NCBI GenBank assembly: GCA_046290815.1
Contig: JBKBUF010000027.1
Span: 1-64,000, forward strand
Direction: 5' to 3'
Length of the DNA stretch: 64,000 bases
Origin: JBKBUF01 sp046290815
Lineage (GTDB): Bacteria > Bacteroidota > Bacteroidia > Cytophagales > Cytophagaceae
The notes beneath the pieces were generated by a model. It saw nothing but the letters and a program-made list of their open reading frames with translations. It was not told the DNA's origin and ran no database searches. The position numbers and the translations under genes are program-made. Positions 16,633-26,029 of the stretch are shown here, piece after piece; position 1 is the stretch's first letter, and every line of letters starts with the position of its first letter.

Positions 16633-17565
16633 TTAAAACCTCAATCTATATTCCAAACTAACTATCAGACTCCTTGTAAGTCCATCAGGTCTTGCCTTTC
16701 TCGCCAAAAATGGTGTCCCAATATTAAATTGAAATGAATTATTATCATTAATGATATAATCAATAAAAAAATTTCCATTTAAAGTTAAACCTTGCGAACC
16801 TTTAATCTCCCTTTGAATGCCGGCACTGTCTGTAAACCTGTCATCTGAAATATGATAGATGGGCAATAATCCAGGAGTAACTTTAAATTTATTAGTAAGC
16901 TTAACAGGATAAGACATTCTTAACAGAATATCACCGCTACGGATATAATTTTTAGTGGACTGAAAATTTCTCAATGGGAAATCAATCGGATAATCCTCTG
17001 CAATAAATTCATTGTTATTTTGAGTCAATGGTTGCTGAAAGGCGAGCATCAGTTGCAGTCCTTTAATTTCATATCCTAATCCACCTATCAAATCAATGGT
17101 ACCAAGGCTTGATTGATAATCCATGGGCAAAGAAATGTTGTTGATCTTTCTGTTAGCATTTGTCAATGGAATTTTCGAACCTAAAATTATCCTGATCTTG
17201 TTATCCATTTTATAATTCCCTATCAGGAAAACATCTCCTAAACCGAAAGTATTAATATTATTACCTGTTTGTCCCAGGGTAGTAAGCTTTATATCGACTC
17301 TAAACCTGTTAGAAAAAGAATAAATGTATTCCAGATAATTACCCCAAACCACAACCGAATTATCTGCCTTCCCATAAAAAGCACCTAGTTTTATCTGACT
17401 ACCTCCTTTAGTCGTACTATCTGTAATGGGTTTAATACCACCAATAGTACAAAAACCAGCATCACTACATCCCTGACTAAAAACATCCTTGCCTGATATG
17501 ATTATAAGAATAAATAAAATAAGCCATACAAATCGAAACTTAATTTTTATCATTTCAAGGTTCAT
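16633..17565 (-). CDS. Outer-membrane beta-barrel protein of unknown function
   Basis: A 310-residue protein from the ATG at 17565 (17553 is also possible) with a signal peptide ending near VFSQ. The mature part starts with a Cys-containing segment (GCSDAGFCTIGG) and then consists of alternating amphipathic strands such as YLEYIYSFSNRFRVDIKLT and SLIVSLEYRLRF. The final aromatic-Arg-Phe matches the outer-membrane beta-signal. The pattern resembles Bacteroidota transporter-like barrels, but the substrate is not recognisable. It begins just after the stop of a lipoprotein gene, in a likely three-gene operon, and converges with the 7TM sensor gene with 2 bp between stops. Confidence 0.65.
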   Translation of the reverse strand: MNLEMIKIKFRFVWLILFILIIISGKDVFSQGCSDAGFCTIGGIKPITDSTTKGGSQIKLGAFYGKADNSVVVWGNYLEYIYSFSNRFRVDIKLTTLGQTGNNINTFGLGDVFLIGNYKMDNKIRIILGSKIPLTNANRKINNISLPMDYQSSLGTIDLIGGLGYEIKGLQLMLAFQQPLTQNNNEFIAEDYPIDFPLRNFQSTKNYIRSGDILLRMSYPVKLTNKFKVTPGLLPIYHISDDRFTDSAGIQREIKGSQGLTLNGNFFIDYIINDNNSFQFNIGTPFLARKARPDGLTRSLIVSLEYRLRF

Positions 17566-17573
17566 TAACAATT

Positions 17574-18254
17574 TTACTCTTCTTTATATATATCAAATTC
17601 ATCAAACTTCAGCACACCAAAATCTTTCTTTGTAAGAATTTTTGTGGTGACCTTTTCCGGATCGCCGGTATGAAAACTTTCATGTCCGTCTTTATGCAGA
17701 TACCAGTAATTGTCTTCGGGTGAATATTTGTAGGTGATGATCCTTGTCCATCTCCAGGCGCTGCCGCCATGATGTTCCACGGAAAAATATCCTTTTTTTA
17801 TGGTGATACTCATATATGGATCTCCCATCATACCGCCACAATCGATGCAATAAACAGTATTTTCGTTTTTAGCTGCCAGCTTAAAAGTATTATCTGCCTG
17901 ACCTATCAGGATAAGCAAAGGCCTCTTTGCAGGATTTTCACTAACATCTGAAGTGGTTTCCTCGTCATTTCTTTTTAATACAAGAATCATATCCGGAATG
18001 GTATCAAGGTTAAGATCACCTGTGGCAGTGTCAAGCACAAGGTAATTTTCCGGAACAAACTTCATAAGGCTGCCGGATAAACCCTGTACAGTTTCTTTAT
18101 ATGGTACATGAGAGAAACCTGATGGTAGTGTTGTGGAATCAACTGCCGCTTCTTCTGTTACTACAACTTCTTCAGTCTGGTCTTTTGATGATTGTTTGCA
18201 GGAGAAACAGAATACTATAAAAAAAAGAGGGAGAATTAATAATTTACTGTTCAT
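17574..18254 (-). CDS. Lipoprotein of unknown function with EF-hand-like loop
   Basis: A 226-residue protein with a clear lipoprotein signal (FFIVFCFSCKQSS, Cys at about 19) and an acidic Thr/Glu-rich spacer. The core has a DLNLDTIPD loop of the calcium-binding DxNxD type followed by ILVLKR, as in FG-GAP or dockerin-like repeats. After that come CIDCGG, FSVEHHGGSAWRW and a two-strand end with YKYSPEDNYWYLHKDG. It is encoded 15 bp after the small membrane protein gene and just before the barrel gene, suggesting a shared envelope task. I cannot assign a function. Confidence 0.65.
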   Translation of the reverse strand: MNSKLLILPLFFIVFCFSCKQSSKDQTEEVVVTEEAAVDSTTLPSGFSHVPYKETVQGLSGSLMKFVPENYLVLDTATGDLNLDTIPDMILVLKRNDEETTSDVSENPAKRPLLILIGQADNTFKLAAKNENTVYCIDCGGMMGDPYMSITIKKGYFSVEHHGGSAWRWTRIITYKYSPEDNYWYLHKDGHESFHTGDPEKVTTKILTKKDFGVLKFDEFDIYKEE

Positions 18255-18268
18255 TGGTGTATAAATAT

Positions 18269-18688
18269 TCAGTGTTCAGATACTTTATTACGATGCGGTT
18301 TCAGCTTATAAAAAAACAAGGTTAAAAGTCCAAGCAGTAAAATTATCACTGCATACTTTAAAAGTAGTTCTTTTCTGAAGGATGTTGAAATAATATATTC
18401 ACGCTCCATTGCAATCAATTCCCATAAAATCAAGGTATAAATTTTATACGCACTAAAAAAAATGACTGCGCCAAATAAGAAGATCCAGACCATCTTATTA
18501 TTAAATACAATCTGAAAAAGCATTAGAATTAAAGGTATGTAAATGATATACCAATTCTTGATACCAAGAAATGCTACCGAATTCCAGCAACAAAAAATAT
18601 CATTACGCCACAAATACAACCATAATAAAACTATGGTGGCATAGTAACACCTTTGAAAAATATCAGAAAATATCCGATCTGATAGCAC
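18269..18688 (-). CDS. Small polytopic membrane protein
   Basis: A 139-residue, very hydrophobic protein with about four transmembrane segments (roughly residues 14-27, 46-63, 66-88 and 108-128) and a basic C-terminus. The start is uncertain: the frame opens with GTG at 18688 and no in-frame ATG occurs before the second helix. It precedes the lipoprotein gene by 14 bp. No family recognised. Confidence 0.5.
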   Translation of the reverse strand: MLSDRIFSDIFQRCYYATIVLLWLYLWRNDIFCCWNSVAFLGIKNWYIIYIPLILMLFQIVFNNKMVWIFLFGAVIFFSAYKIYTLILWELIAMEREYIISTSFRKELLLKYAVIILLLGLLTLFFYKLKPHRNKVSEH

Positions 18689-18851
18689 GGAATTTTAATT
18701 CAGTTAGATTGTACGAAAAGGAATCAGATTGCTTCGGCATTACATATAGAATCATTAAATAAATAATTCAACACAATTCCTCTTTCAACCTTTATCACTT
18801 GCCCCGCAAAGACGGTTAATTTTATCGCCCACTCCTCATTCATCATTCACC

Positions 18852-18879
18852 ATTTATCATTTATCATTTATCATTTATC
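18852..18879. repeat. Four tandem copies of ATTTATC
   Basis: A perfect 7-bp repeat, four units, overlapping the last codons and the TGA stop of the AAA+ ATPase gene. Because the unit is not a multiple of three, unit gain or loss would change the last residues of the protein. Confidence 0.8.
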
Positions 18880-21800
18880 GCCTTCTTTATCCCTTCCAGG
18901 CTCTCTCCCAATACCGACACCTGCGCCAATAGCTTCGCCATATGATCCTGACCGTCCATGCCGCGGAATTTCTGGTTCTTGCGGAAGGTGGTTTTGATCT
19001 CTTCCCATCTCTCTTTCTCTTTTTCAGTCATCCAGCCTGCGATCTCTTTAAACTTTAAAAGATTCGCCTCAGCACCGGTAGTTAATGTTTGCGATTCGTT
19101 TTGATAATGACCAAGGATAAGATTTTTTAATTCTTCATCGTTCATCAGCGGAACCACTTTCTCCGCCATTTTATTCATATTACGATAAGAACCCTGCAAC
19201 TTAAATGGAGGCTCTGTCCTGAACTCGTCTGATTGAGATGCTGATCTTATGTACTCAAGATTTACTTTCAGTACCAGTTCTCTTATGGCGTTAAGCTTCT
19301 TCAAAACTGATACCACTTCGTTGCTTTCTTCTGCAGAATAGGCACCTTCAAAATCAAGTCCCGTCTTATCTCCAGTTTCCACCAAAGAAAGGTATGAATG
19401 AACATCTTTAAGACTCTTATTAGAAACTCTTGATGTTACCGGATTAGAGGTAAGTGTATTTTCAATGTAGCTTAACTTAAATACATTGTCCTTGCCGCCA
19501 ATGATATCACCGAGATTATAGGTATCTGCTCTGTTGGCAAGCATGTCCGGAATTTTAAACTTCTCTCCGCTTTCTGTATACGGATTACCGGCCATTACCA
19601 CACATACCTTCTTGCCTCTGAAATCATAGGTTTTACTTTTTCCTTTATAAACACCTTCAATTTTTCTCTGTCCGTCACAAAGGGAAATAAACTTCTGCAA
19701 AAATTCTGCGTTGCAATGTTGGATATCGTCAATGTATATCATTACATTGTCTCCCATTTCAAAAGAGAGATTCAGCTTCTCCAACTCTTCTCTCGCTCCT
19801 GCATTGGTCGCCTCGGCCGGATCCAGCGATGTTACTTTATGACCTAAAGCAGGACCATTGATTTTCATAAATATTAATCCTAGTCTGCTCGCCACATATT
19901 CCATCAATGTAGTCTTACCATAACCCGGAGGTGATATAAGCAGGAGCATACCCATTTGGTCTGTTCTCTTATTTTCTCCAACCACACCTATCTGTTTGGC
20001 CAGGTTCGCACCTATCAAAGGAAGATAAACTTCGTCAATCAGTTTGTTTCTGACAAAAGAGGAAAGCACCTTGGATTTAAACTCATCCAGTCTTAACTGT
20101 TGTTTATATGCATCTATTAACTGAATTTTCAGGTGCTGATACTTTTCAAAAGCCGAAGCATGCTGATTGATATATAATGACAACTTATTGATGAAGCTGT
20201 TATAGTCCAGCAAATACTTTCCCTTTTCAATAAGTGCATGTTCTCCGCTCAGGCCTTGTAACTCTACAGATGTTTCTGTACGAATAACTTCTCCCTGAGA
20301 ATCTTCAAAGAGCAGCATAAGTGCTGTTTCTTTAAAAACTGAATTATCTGCTGCTAAACCTTCGCTGCTGCAGAAAGCCCTTATCCACTTCACTGCTGCC
20401 GATAATGTATTGGATGCATCGTTTTCAAATTTCTTTATCGACTCCTGAAACAGATCTCCATATTTATTCTTCTTCAGATAGGTGTTGAAGCTGTTATACA
20501 AATTGTGGGCAGGAAGGCTGGAAATAAATTTGTCACCACGCAGCAATTCCATAAACAGGTATTCTGCGGCCTGGTGTGCAAGTTCATTATTAAACTGACC
20601 TGTTGCATCGTTGTATGCCATAATAGACAACTCTACCTCATTTACCAGATCATCAAAGTCTCTTGCATCGGGGAATACTTTCAATATAAGTGAAAGTCCT
20701 TTGATTTTATTCTGAAGCAAGGTTCTTTGCTGCTCCTCTATCCCTGTATGATACCAGAACCTTGCACAGGCTCTTGCCTCTGAATTGTAAGTAAGCAGAT
20801 CTATGCTTCTGTACAGTTTCATCAGCGCTTTCAAAATTATTAGCGCATCTCTGTCACTCACACCTTTAAGGTAACCTTCTGCATAACGGGTAGACATAAA
20901 CTTCTGGATAAACTCCAGCAACTCATTTTCACTCATCAGCTCAAGATTTTCACTGATATTTTTATTGATATAGGATTGGAAAATAACGTAAGCCAGATAT
21001 TCTCCTTTATAAATATCTCTGTTTTCAGAAACTATAATCTGATTCCAGAAGGGCTTAGTCTGAATGAATGATTCGTCACTTATCCTTTCGAAAAATCCTG
21101 TACCGGTAATATGGTAAAACATTTCATTATCTCTGTTTACCATAGTAAGGTCTATAGGTTGTGTATTTACTGAGAAATGAAACTTACCGAATTTAATTAC
21201 ATTACCTCCTTCTGTGAACAGCTCCTGTTTATCTTTCAGCTGCCTGAGTGCATCTTCCTTTGCTGACTTTAATCTTCCCTGTATATCATCTGCCTTTACC
21301 GTATCCTTCAGTTCTTGTAGCTGCTTCACTATATCTCTCAGCTTATCGAGCATGAGATCAGAAGCGAAATAGCCATTGATGTCGGAAGCAGTTTTAAAGT
21401 TGTTCAAACGGTTTTTTACGCCGCTCAAAATTCTTTCTGCAGCGGACATAAGTGAGTTTGCTTTCCTGTTATTCTGCTCTACAAGCTGAAGTTTTCTGTT
21501 TTCAAAAGCTTCATATACCTCTTCTCTCTTTTCCGTTAGAGTAGTAATGAACTGATCGAAATCAGCAAACTTACCCTCAAGCTCCTCGATCTGTATCATT
21601 ACCTTTGAAAGGTATTCATCACATTTCTCTGGCTGATCTGATATATCCAGGTAATTGACAATAGACTGATCTATCAGCTTGATCTGGGCATGAAACTCAG
21701 CCAAACTTTCGGATTTTTTTAGTTCAAGCTTTTTATTTCTGATCCCTGCCTTCAATTGATTAACTTCTGCAAAAACCAATGAGATGTTGTCAATAATTTT

Positions 21801-23759
21801 TGTAGTCTGTGTAGCATCTTCTATTTTTAGGTTGCTGACAATTTCAATCAGCATTTCCAGTTGTTTCGCAGCATTCCCTATTTCTTCCTCTACTTTTGTA
21901 GCCTCAGTTACCTTGGAAGCTTTTTCAATATCTGCCTTGAGCTGGATTGTTCTTTCTTTATAGGGCAGCAGGGATTTTTCCTGTAGAAGGAACTGTACAC
22001 ATGAACGGGAAAGTTTGTCTGTCTGCTCAGCTACCTGAGCTTCCATGTGCTTTACCTGCTCAACATCAACATACCTTAGCTCTTTCAAACCAATTATTTC
22101 TCCTCTGAGTTGACGTAGGTCTGAAAGGGCTTTAACATAAGTATTGATATCCTGAAACTTCTCCCTCTTGATGAACGCCTGTACTTCATTTACTTTTTCA
22201 TTGCAGGCTTTTACCTGTTGCAGGGTATTCTTCTTAATCCTTACGACTTTCTCAAACTCCTCTATCGTTGCCGATGCAGTATTCCGGATATCAGTTAAAG
22301 GAATAGCCAGATTGCAGGCATCTTCCTCTCTGATCCAGAAATAACTGTCGAGTACATCATTGCTTCTGTTTACAATATCGAGATAAAGATTTTCATAACT
22401 TTCGTCGTCTTTCCTGATTAAGTTAAGAAGCTCTGTACACTCGGACATAGCACGCACGATGTTTTTGTTACCGATCTTAAACAAATAAGAATCAGGAACA
22501 GATGCAGGCACGTAATCCTGAGAAGTAAATGCGGTCTGCCATATCTGAATGACATGGTGTTTGGAAGCTTCATCTTCCGTTAAAAAATAAATCAGCTCAC
22601 CGTTTTTGAACAATGAATACCCGTTGCATACAATCAGGTTTTCTACCTTCTGTTGGATAATATTATATGGTAGCAGAATGTAAGCTCCATTGTCGCTATG
22701 ATAAAAAACATATAGATGATCTTCTCCGTTAGGGGATGAAATACGTTTTTCAAATTTCAACCCCTGTAATTCATTTTCAAAAAGCTTATACTCTCCTGTC
22801 TGCAAATAATAACCTTTTGAAAATATCAACCCTTGTGCATCAGGTAACAAAACACAGGAATCTTTTATAGCATCAATCCGCTGTGCTTTCTTTATTTTGT
22901 GATTGTAAACGATGTACCTGAAATTATCTTCCTTAAAGGGTCGAATCTTAAGAAGTATAATGTTACCCAGGTCTGCATAATACATTTCAGCATCATCCAG
23001 CCTTTGATCTTTATCTTCTACCGGTTCGGAATAAATACCCTCCCCTGTATCGGTGTTGTCTTCTACTTTAATGGTAAGATCACCGCCAACTGTCTCGATA
23101 AAAACTTTATCCAGAACAGAAATATGAGGATGCTTTCCTTTTCTGTGATAATCTCTGGAAGTTCTCAACCATTCAAACTCGAACTGTGCAGGATATTTGA
23201 ATTCACTTTCACTCCTGTTTCCTTCATATTTCAAGGAGGAACCCTGAATAAGCCACTTGAAAGTTTTGAAGTCATTAGGATTTTTCCCTATTCTGAAAAC
23301 CATGTGAAGGTAGGGGCCAATCACAGCGAACTTTTCAAAATATGTGTTCTTGTAATACTTATAAAGCTCTCTGAAGTCCAGCTCGAACTGATCGATCTTA
23401 ATCAGATCAAGTCCGGCAGCATGAAAAGATAGGTTGTTGAACTCATAGATACTGAATACATCGCTTAGGACTGTTTCTGATCTCAGTCCAATGTGTACGT
23501 TGTAACCAAAAAGCAGGTATTGCCCCAAAGCAATCATATCTCTGGGGACGCAGTTATTTTCAGTGGTAATGCGGTCGGTAGCTATAAGTTTGGTTTCAAT
23601 AGCGCCGAATACATTTTTCCGCTCTTCATTCAGCTTGTTGAGTCTCTCTGTAAGTTCGCTGCTTGCCTTCTCCAGTCTGCTTTTCAGAATCTCATAAGTA
23701 CCGGCATCAAGCTGATTTTTTTGACTTTCTTTATGGTCACGGCTTTTGTTTTCAGCCAT
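18864..23759 (-). CDS. Giant AAA+ ATPase with DUF3686-type N-terminus ('DNA repair ATPase' family)
   Basis: A 1631-residue cytoplasmic protein. The N-terminal ~450 residues resemble the domain called DUF3686, followed by long coiled coils (about 480-870). A helical region leads to a AAA+ module: Walker A SPPGYGKTT near 1278, Walker B VMIYIDDIQ near 1340, sensor 1 VMAGNP near 1390 and an Arg-finger-like NRAD. The database name 'DNA repair ATPase' reflects the coiled coils; I see no DNA-repair domain. It is last in a minus-strand operon behind a flotillin and an NfeD/YqiJ-like membrane protein, and a PspA gene lies 11 kb away. That context supports membrane-domain or envelope-stress remodelling, by analogy with ESCRT-like AAA/PspA systems. 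The function is inferred. Confidence 0.75.
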   Translation of the reverse strand: MAENKSRDHKESQKNQLDAGTYEILKSRLEKASSELTERLNKLNEERKNVFGAIETKLIATDRITTENNCVPRDMIALGQYLLFGYNVHIGLRSETVLSDVFSIYEFNNLSFHAAGLDLIKIDQFELDFRELYKYYKNTYFEKFAVIGPYLHMVFRIGKNPNDFKTFKWLIQGSSLKYEGNRSESEFKYPAQFEFEWLRTSRDYHRKGKHPHISVLDKVFIETVGGDLTIKVEDNTDTGEGIYSEPVEDKDQRLDDAEMYYADLGNIILLKIRPFKEDNFRYIVYNHKIKKAQRIDAIKDSCVLLPDAQGLIFSKGYYLQTGEYKLFENELQGLKFEKRISSPNGEDHLYVFYHSDNGAYILLPYNIIQQKVENLIVCNGYSLFKNGELIYFLTEDEASKHHVIQIWQTAFTSQDYVPASVPDSYLFKIGNKNIVRAMSECTELLNLIRKDDESYENLYLDIVNRSNDVLDSYFWIREEDACNLAIPLTDIRNTASATIEEFEKVVRIKKNTLQQVKACNEKVNEVQAFIKREKFQDINTYVKALSDLRQLRGEIIGLKELRYVDVEQVKHMEAQVAEQTDKLSRSCVQFLLQEKSLLPYKERTIQLKADIEKASKVTEATKVEEEIGNAAKQLEMLIEIVSNLKIEDATQTTKIIDNISLVFAEVNQLKAGIRNKKLELKKSESLAEFHAQIKLIDQSIVNYLDISDQPEKCDEYLSKVMIQIEELEGKFADFDQFITTLTEKREEVYEAFENRKLQLVEQNNRKANSLMSAAERILSGVKNRLNNFKTASDINGYFASDLMLDKLRDIVKQLQELKDTVKADDIQGRLKSAKEDALRQLKDKQELFTEGGNVIKFGKFHFSVNTQPIDLTMVNRDNEMFYHITGTGFFERISDESFIQTKPFWNQIIVSENRDIYKGEYLAYVIFQSYINKNISENLELMSENELLEFIQKFMSTRYAEGYLKGVSDRDALIILKALMKLYRSIDLLTYNSEARACARFWYHTGIEEQQRTLLQNKIKGLSLILKVFPDARDFDDLVNEVELSIMAYNDATGQFNNELAHQAAEYLFMELLRGDKFISSLPAHNLYNSFNTYLKKNKYGDLFQESIKKFENDASNTLSAAVKWIRAFCSSEGLAADNSVFKETALMLLFEDSQGEVIRTETSVELQGLSGEHALIEKGKYLLDYNSFINKLSLYINQHASAFEKYQHLKIQLIDAYKQQLRLDEFKSKVLSSFVRNKLIDEVYLPLIGANLAKQIGVVGENKRTDQMGMLLLISPPGYGKTTLMEYVASRLGLIFMKINGPALGHKVTSLDPAEATNAGAREELEKLNLSFEMGDNVMIYIDDIQHCNAEFLQKFISLCDGQRKIEGVYKGKSKTYDFRGKKVCVVMAGNPYTESGEKFKIPDMLANRADTYNLGDIIGGKDNVFKLSYIENTLTSNPVTSRVSNKSLKDVHSYLSLVETGDKTGLDFEGAYSAEESNEVVSVLKKLNAIRELVLKVNLEYIRSASQSDEFRTEPPFKLQGSYRNMNKMAEKVVPLMNDEELKNLILGHYQNESQTLTTGAEANLLKFKEIAGWMTEKEKERWEEIKTTFRKNQKFRGMDGQDHMAKLLAQVSVLGESLEGIKKAINDK

Positions 23760-23791
23760 AATAATTTAAAATTAAGTGTTGAAAAAAGGAT

Positions 23792-23903
23792 TTCACGCAA
23801 AGATTAGCAAAGGGAACGCAAAGACCGCAAAGGTTTTATAGGATTTAAAACAGTTTACCTATGCTTTGCGTTCTTTGCGAATCTTTGCCGTCCTTTGCGT
23901 GAA
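23792..23903. repeat. Large imperfect inverted repeat of GCAAAG motifs
   Basis: The outer ends TTCACGCAAAG and CTTTGCGTGAA are perfect inverted repeats. Inside are several GCAAAG units on the left and CTTTGC units on the right, so almost the whole gap between the flotillin and ATPase genes can fold into one long hairpin. Such GCAAAG-rich palindromes are familiar as dispersed intergenic elements in Bacteroidota. It could attenuate transcription or stabilise mRNA between the two genes. Confidence 0.75.
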
Positions 23904-23905
23904 TA

Positions 23906-25993
23906 TTAATCCTTTAAGTTTTTAAACTTTAATCCAAGGCTGCTCACTGTCTGATCTGCAATACCTGCTGCCTTTACGTCTTTCAATAAAGTGTCAAGTG
24001 TGCTCTTCAAAGCATTATCGACTGTTTGTGAACTTAATCTCAACAGCAACGCAGATATGCTCAGATTTTTGATGTCAGCGCTGCTGATGCCATGGCTGGC
24101 AAGTATATTCTGAATTCTTTCGATTACATTTTCAGATCCGTCACCAAGCAATGAATCTTTGATGCCGGTAAATACTTTGCTGTTGTCCACCATTCTGTCC
24201 ATTGCTTTTCCTTTAGTAACAGACCCGACAATCTTGTCAAAGAAGGTAGTCTCACCGCCAACGATATCGATCTTAGCAGACTTCAATGCTTCAGACACAA
24301 CTTTGGCTTGTGCTTCTGCAATATCTTTCTGGATATGAATTTCCGCCAATTCGATAGCTTTTTCTTTCTCCAGCTTAAGTTTGAACTCTTCGTGGTCTTT
24401 ACCAACTCCGTCAAGTTTCTTCATAGCTGCAGCCTTCTGCTCTATACCCTGAGCTTCCACTTCAAGTTTTTTGTTAAGTACTGTAGCTTCCACGATGCCT
24501 TTTTTCTCATCTGCAACAGCTTTTGCTTCTATACCTTTTGCTTCCGCCATGGCTTTTTTCTCCATCACTACGGCTTCTGTCGTTCCCTGTTTCTCTAATG
24601 CTTTAGCTTTAGCTTCGATCACCGTAGCCTCAGCAACTCCTTTTGAAGACTCTTCAAGTACTACCACTTCCACTATAGTCTTTCTGGCATCTGCCTGCAT
24701 CTCTGCAGCTTTTTGTTCTGCTTCCGCTTCGATCAGTTTCTGCTGCGCTTTGAGTTCTGCAGATGACTTCATTGCTTCAGCGAGTTTAATTTCTTTGATT
24801 TTCTTCTCTTCTGCCTCAGTAGTTGCCACAGTAAGTGCCACCTCTTTGGTTCTGTGAGCTTCAGCAAAAGTTTTGGTGTCTTTGATTTTTTCTTCTTCTT
24901 CTACTACTGATTTCTGCAATGCCACTCTTTCTCTTATCACATCCTGAATGTTCTTTTTCTCCTCTTCCACTGCTTTTTCTTTCTCTATCTGAGCAAGCGC
25001 CACTACTCTTTCTTTCTCGTTTGCCTCAAGTAGTTTATCTTTTTCTACCCTTTGTGTTTCCACAGCCTCTGTTCTTTCTTTGCTCTTTGAAGCCACGATG
25101 ATCTGGCGAAGTTTGTTTTCTTCGGCTATCTGAGTTTCCTCTTCTGCCTTGATTCTGGCTATATCCGCTTTCAATTTTTCCTCTGCAGTAACTTTTTCAG
25201 CTTCGGATCTCTCTCTTGCCTTGATGATGGCTACTTCTCTTGCCTGCTTCTCTTCGGTTTCGGTCAACTGTTTGTTCAACTCAAGGATAGCTTCTTTCGC
25301 TTCTACGTCCTGCTTCTTAATTACCTTTTCTTCATTTCTTCTGATTTCGTTAGCAAGGATTTTTTGCTGAGCAGTCATCTCGGTAATTTTCTTAATACCT
25401 TGTGAGTCAAGAATGTTATCTACTTTAAGGAATTCAAGAGGAGTCTGCTCCAGATAATCTATAGCGCAGTCGTCAAGGATGTAACCGTTAAGGTCAGTTC
25501 CGATGATGTCAAGTATTTCCTGCTTGAATTTGTCACGGTCTGAATAAAGATCAATGAATTCAAATCTTCTTCCGACAGTTTTCAAAGCTTCGGAAAACTT
25601 TGCATCGAAGATGGTGACAAGCGTATCTCTGTTAGATGCTCTTTCGCAACCTATGGTCTGAGCTACTTTTACAACGTCTTCTACTGATTTGTTTACTCTC
25701 ACGAAAAAGGCAACTTCTATATCAGCACGGATGTTGTCTTTACAAATCAATCCATCTTTGCCGATTCTTTTTATCTGAAGAGACTTCAATGATATATCCA
25801 TGATCTCCATTTTGTGGAGCACAGGTATAACAAACATAGCAGAGAAAGTTACTTTCGTACCTCCGGCACCGGTTCTTACTATAGCTTTTCCCTGTGGAAC
25901 TTTATTGTACCACTTGATCGCAAGTACAAATACTATAAAAACGAAGAATAAAGAGCCGACAATAACGGTCAGCATTAAATTTTCCAGAAACAT
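23906..25993 (-). CDS. Flotillin-family SPFH/Band 7 protein
   Basis: A 695-residue protein with one N-terminal membrane segment (residues 7-27), then an SPFH domain (about 30-200, including VPQGKAIVRTGAGG and FVIPVLHKMEIMDISLKS). A very long Ala/Glu/Lys coiled coil (200-560, many EAKA and EKK units) and a compact helical C-terminus follow. This is the YqiK/FloT type that oligomerises under membrane microdomains. It is co-transcribed with the NfeD-like protein upstream (36-bp gap), the usual flotillin partner, and with the giant AAA+ ATPase downstream. Longer than average flotillins (about 500) because of the extended coiled coil. Confidence 0.9.
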   Translation of the reverse strand: MFLENLMLTVIVGSLFFVFIVFVLAIKWYNKVPQGKAIVRTGAGGTKVTFSAMFVIPVLHKMEIMDISLKSLQIKRIGKDGLICKDNIRADIEVAFFVRVNKSVEDVVKVAQTIGCERASNRDTLVTIFDAKFSEALKTVGRRFEFIDLYSDRDKFKQEILDIIGTDLNGYILDDCAIDYLEQTPLEFLKVDNILDSQGIKKITEMTAQQKILANEIRRNEEKVIKKQDVEAKEAILELNKQLTETEEKQAREVAIIKARERSEAEKVTAEEKLKADIARIKAEEETQIAEENKLRQIIVASKSKERTEAVETQRVEKDKLLEANEKERVVALAQIEKEKAVEEEKKNIQDVIRERVALQKSVVEEEEKIKDTKTFAEAHRTKEVALTVATTEAEEKKIKEIKLAEAMKSSAELKAQQKLIEAEAEQKAAEMQADARKTIVEVVVLEESSKGVAEATVIEAKAKALEKQGTTEAVVMEKKAMAEAKGIEAKAVADEKKGIVEATVLNKKLEVEAQGIEQKAAAMKKLDGVGKDHEEFKLKLEKEKAIELAEIHIQKDIAEAQAKVVSEALKSAKIDIVGGETTFFDKIVGSVTKGKAMDRMVDNSKVFTGIKDSLLGDGSENVIERIQNILASHGISSADIKNLSISALLLRLSSQTVDNALKSTLDTLLKDVKAAGIADQTVSSLGLKFKNLKD

Positions 25994-26029
25994 AAAACAG
26001 AATATTAAATGGTTAAAAGTGTATGAAAA

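Noticed and set aside
18571..18762. 63-residue plus-strand open frame
   Set aside because: It overlaps the small membrane protein on the other strand and the peptide shows no coding character or start context.
18852..18879. CRISPR-like or regulatory array
   Set aside because: Units are 7 bp, contiguous and without spacers, so this is a simple tandem repeat.
24308..25370. Plus-strand open frames opposite the flotillin gene
   Set aside because: They are Phe/Ser-rich mirror frames of the Ala/Glu/Lys coiled coil, an expected artefact of its codon pattern.
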